This document shows, one piece after another, positions 35,677-39,076 of a stretch of DNA of 39,076 bases. The notes beneath the pieces were generated by a model. That model worked only from the letters and a program-made list of their open reading frames with translations. It searched no databases and was not told the DNA's origin. The stretch spans positions 1-39,076 of the forward strand of contig JABMOG010000104.1 of the NCBI GenBank assembly GCA_013204265.1, written 5' to 3'. A program made the position numbers and the translations under genes. How positions within the stretch are numbered: the first letter of the stretch is position 1; every line of letters starts with the position of its first letter. The DNA comes from Rhodospirillales bacterium (GTDB lineage Bacteria > Pseudomonadota > Alphaproteobacteria > Rhodospirillales > Casp-alpha2).

Positions 35677-36876
35677 ATGAATGACACTGCCGACCATAAC
35701 ACCATTGGGTCTGGCCCGGAAACCGATCTGAAGGGCGTGACTATCCTTCAGGTGCTGCCGGCCATGGGCGCCGGCGGCGGGGTTGAGCGCGGCACCGTCG
35801 AAATTGCCGAAGCAATCGTAGCGCGAGGCGGGCGGGCATTGGTGGCGTCCAACGGCGGCGCCAATGAACACGAATTGAAACGGGTCGGCGCCGAACATAT
35901 CCGCCTGGCGATGCACTCGAAAAATCCGCTGGTTATGTATGCCAATATCGGGCGGCTGGAAGCGCTGATTAAACACGAAGGCGTCCATATCGTGCATGCC
36001 CGTTCGCGGGCGCCGGCCTGGTCGGCGTATTTTGCCACCCGGCGAACGGGGGTGCCGTTTCTCACCACCTTCCACGGCACGTATGCGGCGGGCAATGCCC
36101 TGAAACGTAAGTATAATTCGGTGATGACCAAGGGCGTGCGTGTGATCGCCATTTCCCGGTTCATCGCCGGTCATCTGCATCAAAACTATGGTGCGGCGAG
36201 CGAAAAAATCCGTACCATCCACCGGGGCGTCAACCTGGAACGGTTCGACCCCGCCCTTGTCACTGCGGAACGGGTGACGGTGCTGGCCTCCGATTGGCGG
36301 CTGGAAGACGGTCTGCCGGTGGTCATGCTGCCGGGGCGGCTGACCCGCTGGAAAGGCCAGACCATGTTTATCGAGGCCATCGCCAAGCTGGGCCGGCGCG
36401 ATTTGCGCTGCCTGTTAGTCGGCGGCGACCAGGGCCGGGTGGAATACCGCCAGGAACTGGAAAATCTGGTCAATCGGCATGGGCTGGGTGAAATCGTGCG
36501 GATCGTCAATCATTGTGACGACATGCCGGCGGCTTATATGATGTCGGATGTGGTGGTGTCGGCGTCGACCGACCCGGAGGCCTTCGGGCGTGTCCTGGTC
36601 GAGGCACAGGCGCTGGGCCGCCCCGTCGTCGCGTCTGATCACGGCGGCGCACGCGAAACCGTCCTTGTGGGTGAAACCGGCTGGCTATTCCCGCCGGGCG
36701 ACGTGGATGTTCTGGCCGAGACACTGGACAAGGTTTTGAACTTGGCCGGAGAAACCCGCCAGAAAATGGCAAAAAAGGCCATCGCCCATGTGCGCAAGAA
36801 TTTTTCCAAGCAGGCCATGTGCGACAGGACGGTCGAAGTCTACCGGGAAATTTTGGATCGGAAGGCCGGCGGGTAA
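35677..36876 (+). CDS. GT4-type glycosyltransferase
   Basis: GAGGGVERGTVEIA, HARSRAPAW, VMLPGRLTRWKGQTMFIEA, SASTDPEAFGRVLVEAQALGRPVVASDHGGARETV. Confidence 0.93.
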   Translation: MNDTADHNTIGSGPETDLKGVTILQVLPAMGAGGGVERGTVEIAEAIVARGGRALVASNGGANEHELKRVGAEHIRLAMHSKNPLVMYANIGRLEALIKHEGVHIVHARSRAPAWSAYFATRRTGVPFLTTFHGTYAAGNALKRKYNSVMTKGVRVIAISRFIAGHLHQNYGAASEKIRTIHRGVNLERFDPALVTAERVTVLASDWRLEDGLPVVMLPGRLTRWKGQTMFIEAIAKLGRRDLRCLLVGGDQGRVEYRQELENLVNRHGLGEIVRIVNHCDDMPAAYMMSDVVVSASTDPEAFGRVLVEAQALGRPVVASDHGGARETVLVGETGWLFPPGDVDVLAETLDKVLNLAGETRQKMAKKAIAHVRKNFSKQAMCDRTVEVYREILDRKAGG

Positions 36877-37791
36877 ATGGCCATTCTGGTCATCAAGCTC
36901 GGGGCGCTAGGGGACTTCGTGCAGGCGATGGGTCCGTTTGCCGCCATCCGCCGCCATCATGCGGGTACGCGCATCGTCCTGCTGACCACTCAGCCGTACC
37001 GGGAATTGGCCGAGGCCTCCGGTTTTTTCGACGAGGTGTGGACCGGTGGCCGCCCGACCGGGATGGACGTTGGTGGTTGGCTTGATCTGCGCCGCCGCTT
37101 AGGCCGTGGTGAATTCGATCGGGTCTATGACCTGCAAACCTCGGACCGCAGTTCCTTTTACCGAAATTTGTTCTGGACGAGGCCTACGCCGGAATGGTCT
37201 GGCATCGCACGGGGTTGCTCCCATCCTCACGCCAACCCTGAGCGGGACGCCATGCATACTGTCGAGCGCCAGACCGAGCAGCTTAACCTGGCGGGTATTG
37301 CCGACGTACCACTCGTTGATCTGGCAGGGCCGGAATGGAAAAGCGATGTATCGCACCTCAGGCTGCCCGAACGCATCGTTCTTCTCGCGCCCGGCGGTGC
37401 GGTGCACCGGCCCGGAAAACGCTGGCCGCCGGAACACTTCGCCGCTCTTGCGCGGACGATCTTGGACCTGGGCATGACCCCGGTGTGTTTGGGCACGGAG
37501 AAAGCCCTTGTGGCGGAAATAGCGGCCATAACCCCCGGGGTATTGAATTTGGCCGGGCAAACCGGCCTGCTGGACATGGCGGCTTTGGCGCAAGGAGCGG
37601 TGGCTGCCGTCGGCAACGATACCGGGCCGATGCACCTGATTGCGGCAGCCGGGTGCCCGTCGGTGGTGTTGTATTCGAACCAATCCGACCCGGCGCTCTG
37701 CGGGCAGCGTGGCCCGTCGGTTACAATCCTGCGCCGCGATAGGTTGGCCGATCTGTCCGTTGCCGAGGTTGTGGACGCGGTGGGTCTTTGA
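36877..37791 (+). CDS. Glycosyltransferase family 9 (ADP-heptose:LPS heptosyltransferase-like)
   Basis: MAILVIKLGALGDFVQAMGPFAAIR, PGGAVHRPGKRWP, VGNDTGPMHLIAAAGCPSVVLYS; starts immediately after the GT4 stop. Confidence 0.92.
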   Translation: MAILVIKLGALGDFVQAMGPFAAIRRHHAGTRIVLLTTQPYRELAEASGFFDEVWTGGRPTGMDVGGWLDLRRRLGRGEFDRVYDLQTSDRSSFYRNLFWTRPTPEWSGIARGCSHPHANPERDAMHTVERQTEQLNLAGIADVPLVDLAGPEWKSDVSHLRLPERIVLLAPGGAVHRPGKRWPPEHFAALARTILDLGMTPVCLGTEKALVAEIAAITPGVLNLAGQTGLLDMAALAQGAVAAVGNDTGPMHLIAAAGCPSVVLYSNQSDPALCGQRGPSVTILRRDRLADLSVAEVVDAVGL

Positions 37792-37821
37792 TGGCACAAA
37801 CATACGTTAAGGACAGGCCGC

Positions 37822-37849
37822 TTGACAGAAACCGTAATCGGCCTACATT
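37822..37849 (+). promoter_or_regulatory. Candidate sigma-70-type promoter of thrS (TTGACA-16-TACATT)
   Basis: Consensus -35 TTGACA at 37822-37827, TACATT at 37844-37849, upstream of thrS start. Confidence 0.55.
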
Positions 37850-37886
37850 TCGGCCCCGTTTTAATATGTTTGAATGCGTGATTTGA

Positions 37887-39076
37887 ATGGTTGCAATTAC
37901 CCTCCCGGACGGCAGCAAACGGACCTTTGACGGTCCCGTGACCGGTGCCGAGCTGGCCGCCGATATTGGTCCCGGTCTGGCCAAGGCGGCGTTGGCGGTG
38001 CGCGTCGATGGCGACGTTAAGGATTTGAGCCACGTGATTGAGGCCGATGCCGAGGTTGCCATCATCACCTCCAAGGACGAAGACGCCCTTGAGCTGTTGC
38101 GCCATGACTGTGCCCATGTCATGGCTGAGGCGGTGAAGGAACTGTTTCCCGGCACCCAGGTCACCATCGGGCCTAACATAGAGAACGGTTTTTTCTATGA
38201 TTTTTCCCGTTCTGAGCCGTTCGTTCCTGAAGACCTGGAAAAAATAGAAGCCCGCATGCACGAAATCGTCAAACGGGACGAGCAAATCACCCGCGAGGTC
38301 TGGAACCGCACCGAAGCTATCGAATTTTTCAAAGCCCAAGGCGAACACTATAAGGCCGAGATCATCGACGGCATCCCCGGTGATGAAGACATCTCGCTCT
38401 ATCGCCAGGGTGATTTCATTGACCTGTGCCGTGGCCCGCATTTGCCGAGTACCGGAAAACTGGGTAAGGCCTTCAAGCTGACGAAGCTGGCCGGGGCCTA
38501 TTGGCGGGGCGACTCCAAAAACGAAATGCTGCAACGGATTTACGGCACCTGCTGGGCCGATCCGAAACAGCTCGCGGCCTATCTGCATATGGTGGAAGAG
38601 GCTGAAAAGCGCGACCACCGCCGCTTGGGACGGGAAATGGACCTGTTCCATTTGCAGGATGTGGCCGTCGGCTCCGTGTTTTGGCACCCCAAGGGATGGA
38701 CGTTGTACCGGACGCTGCGCAACTATATGCGCGGCCGGCAGATGAAGGCTGGGTACCACGAGGTCAATACGCCGCAGATGGTCGATCGCATTCTGTGGGA
38801 AGCTTCCGGCCACTGGGAAAAATTCCGCGAGAACATGTTTATCACCGAGGTGGAGGAAACGGTTCTGGCGCTAAAGCCTATGAACTGCCCGTGTCATGTG
38901 CAGATATTCAAACAGGGCACCACCAGCTACCGGGATCTTCCCATCCGCATGGCCGAGTTTGGCTCGTGCCACCGCAACGAGCCGTCGGGCGCGCTGCACG
39001 GCATCATGCGTGTCCGCGCCTTTACGCAGGACGATGCGCATATTTTCTGTACCGAAGACCAGATTGTCTCGGAAAC
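37887..39076 (+). CDS. thrS: Threonyl-tRNA synthetase (N-terminal part, runs off the window)
   Basis: TGS domain [97 protein letters not shown]. Open to the right edge, hence missing from the ORF track. Confidence 0.97.
   Translation, partial: MVAITLPDGSKRTFDGPVTGAELAADIGPGLAKAALAVRVDGDVKDLSHVIEADAEVAIITSKDEDALELLRHDCAHVMAEAVKELFPGTQVTIGPNIENGFFYDFSRSEPFVPEDLEKIEARMHEIVKRDEQITREVWNRTEAIEFFKAQGEHYKAEIIDGIPGDEDISLYRQGDFIDLCRGPHLPSTGKLGKAFKLTKLAGAYWRGDSKNEMLQRIYGTCWADPKQLAAYLHMVEEAEKRDHRRLGREMDLFHLQDVAVGSVFWHPKGWTLYRTLRNYMRGRQMKAGYHEVNTPQMVDRILWEASGHWEKFRENMFITEVEETVLALKPMNCPCHVQIFKQGTTSYRDLPIRMAEFGSCHRNEPSGALHGIMRVRAFTQDDAHIFCTEDQIVSE

Noticed and set aside
35650-36222. N-terminal extension of the alpha/beta hydrolase ORF
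   Set aside because: Antisense to the GT4 gene; the MTEAPEIL start at 35649 gives a normal hydrolase.
37227-38813. 528-aa minus-strand ORF
   Set aside because: Antisense to the GT9 gene and thrS; no domain recognised, whereas thrS is clear on the plus strand.

Overview
39 kb of GC-rich, probably alphaproteobacterial chromosome, with about 25 supportable protein-coding genes and no RNA genes recognised. Left to right: the 3' end of an IS1595/ISXO2-like transposase at the window edge; two tandem giant paralogous FecR-domain/RTX-type putative type I-secreted proteins (2099 and 1368 aa) with matching N- and C-termini but unrelated central repeat modules, sharing a 5' leader with two candidate hairpins; a PAS-GGDEF diguanylate cyclase; a small Cys-containing protein; a complete arsenite-oxidase locus arranged as aioX-aioS-aioR then aioB-aioA, with a near-consensus sigma-54 promoter and a palindromic candidate activator site in front of aioB, and a short C-terminal remnant of a second aioA copy just downstream; a CoA-transferase pair, lipoprotein hydrolase and ABC ATPase on the minus strand; a zf-CHCC protein; a large sensor kinase with a CxxCH haem motif; a radical SAM protein; polA; msrP/msrQ; a GST; a TPR protein; an SDR epimerase; an alpha/beta hydrolase; two glycosyltransferases; and the 5' part of thrS. 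Most notable: (1) the aio locus with its regulatory DNA and the aioA remnant, (2) the chimeric giant-protein pair with duplicated leader hairpins around the start codon, and a 20-bp tandem duplication that has moved one start codon out of frame with its ancestral ATG. All calls are from reading sequence and translations; no database search was run.
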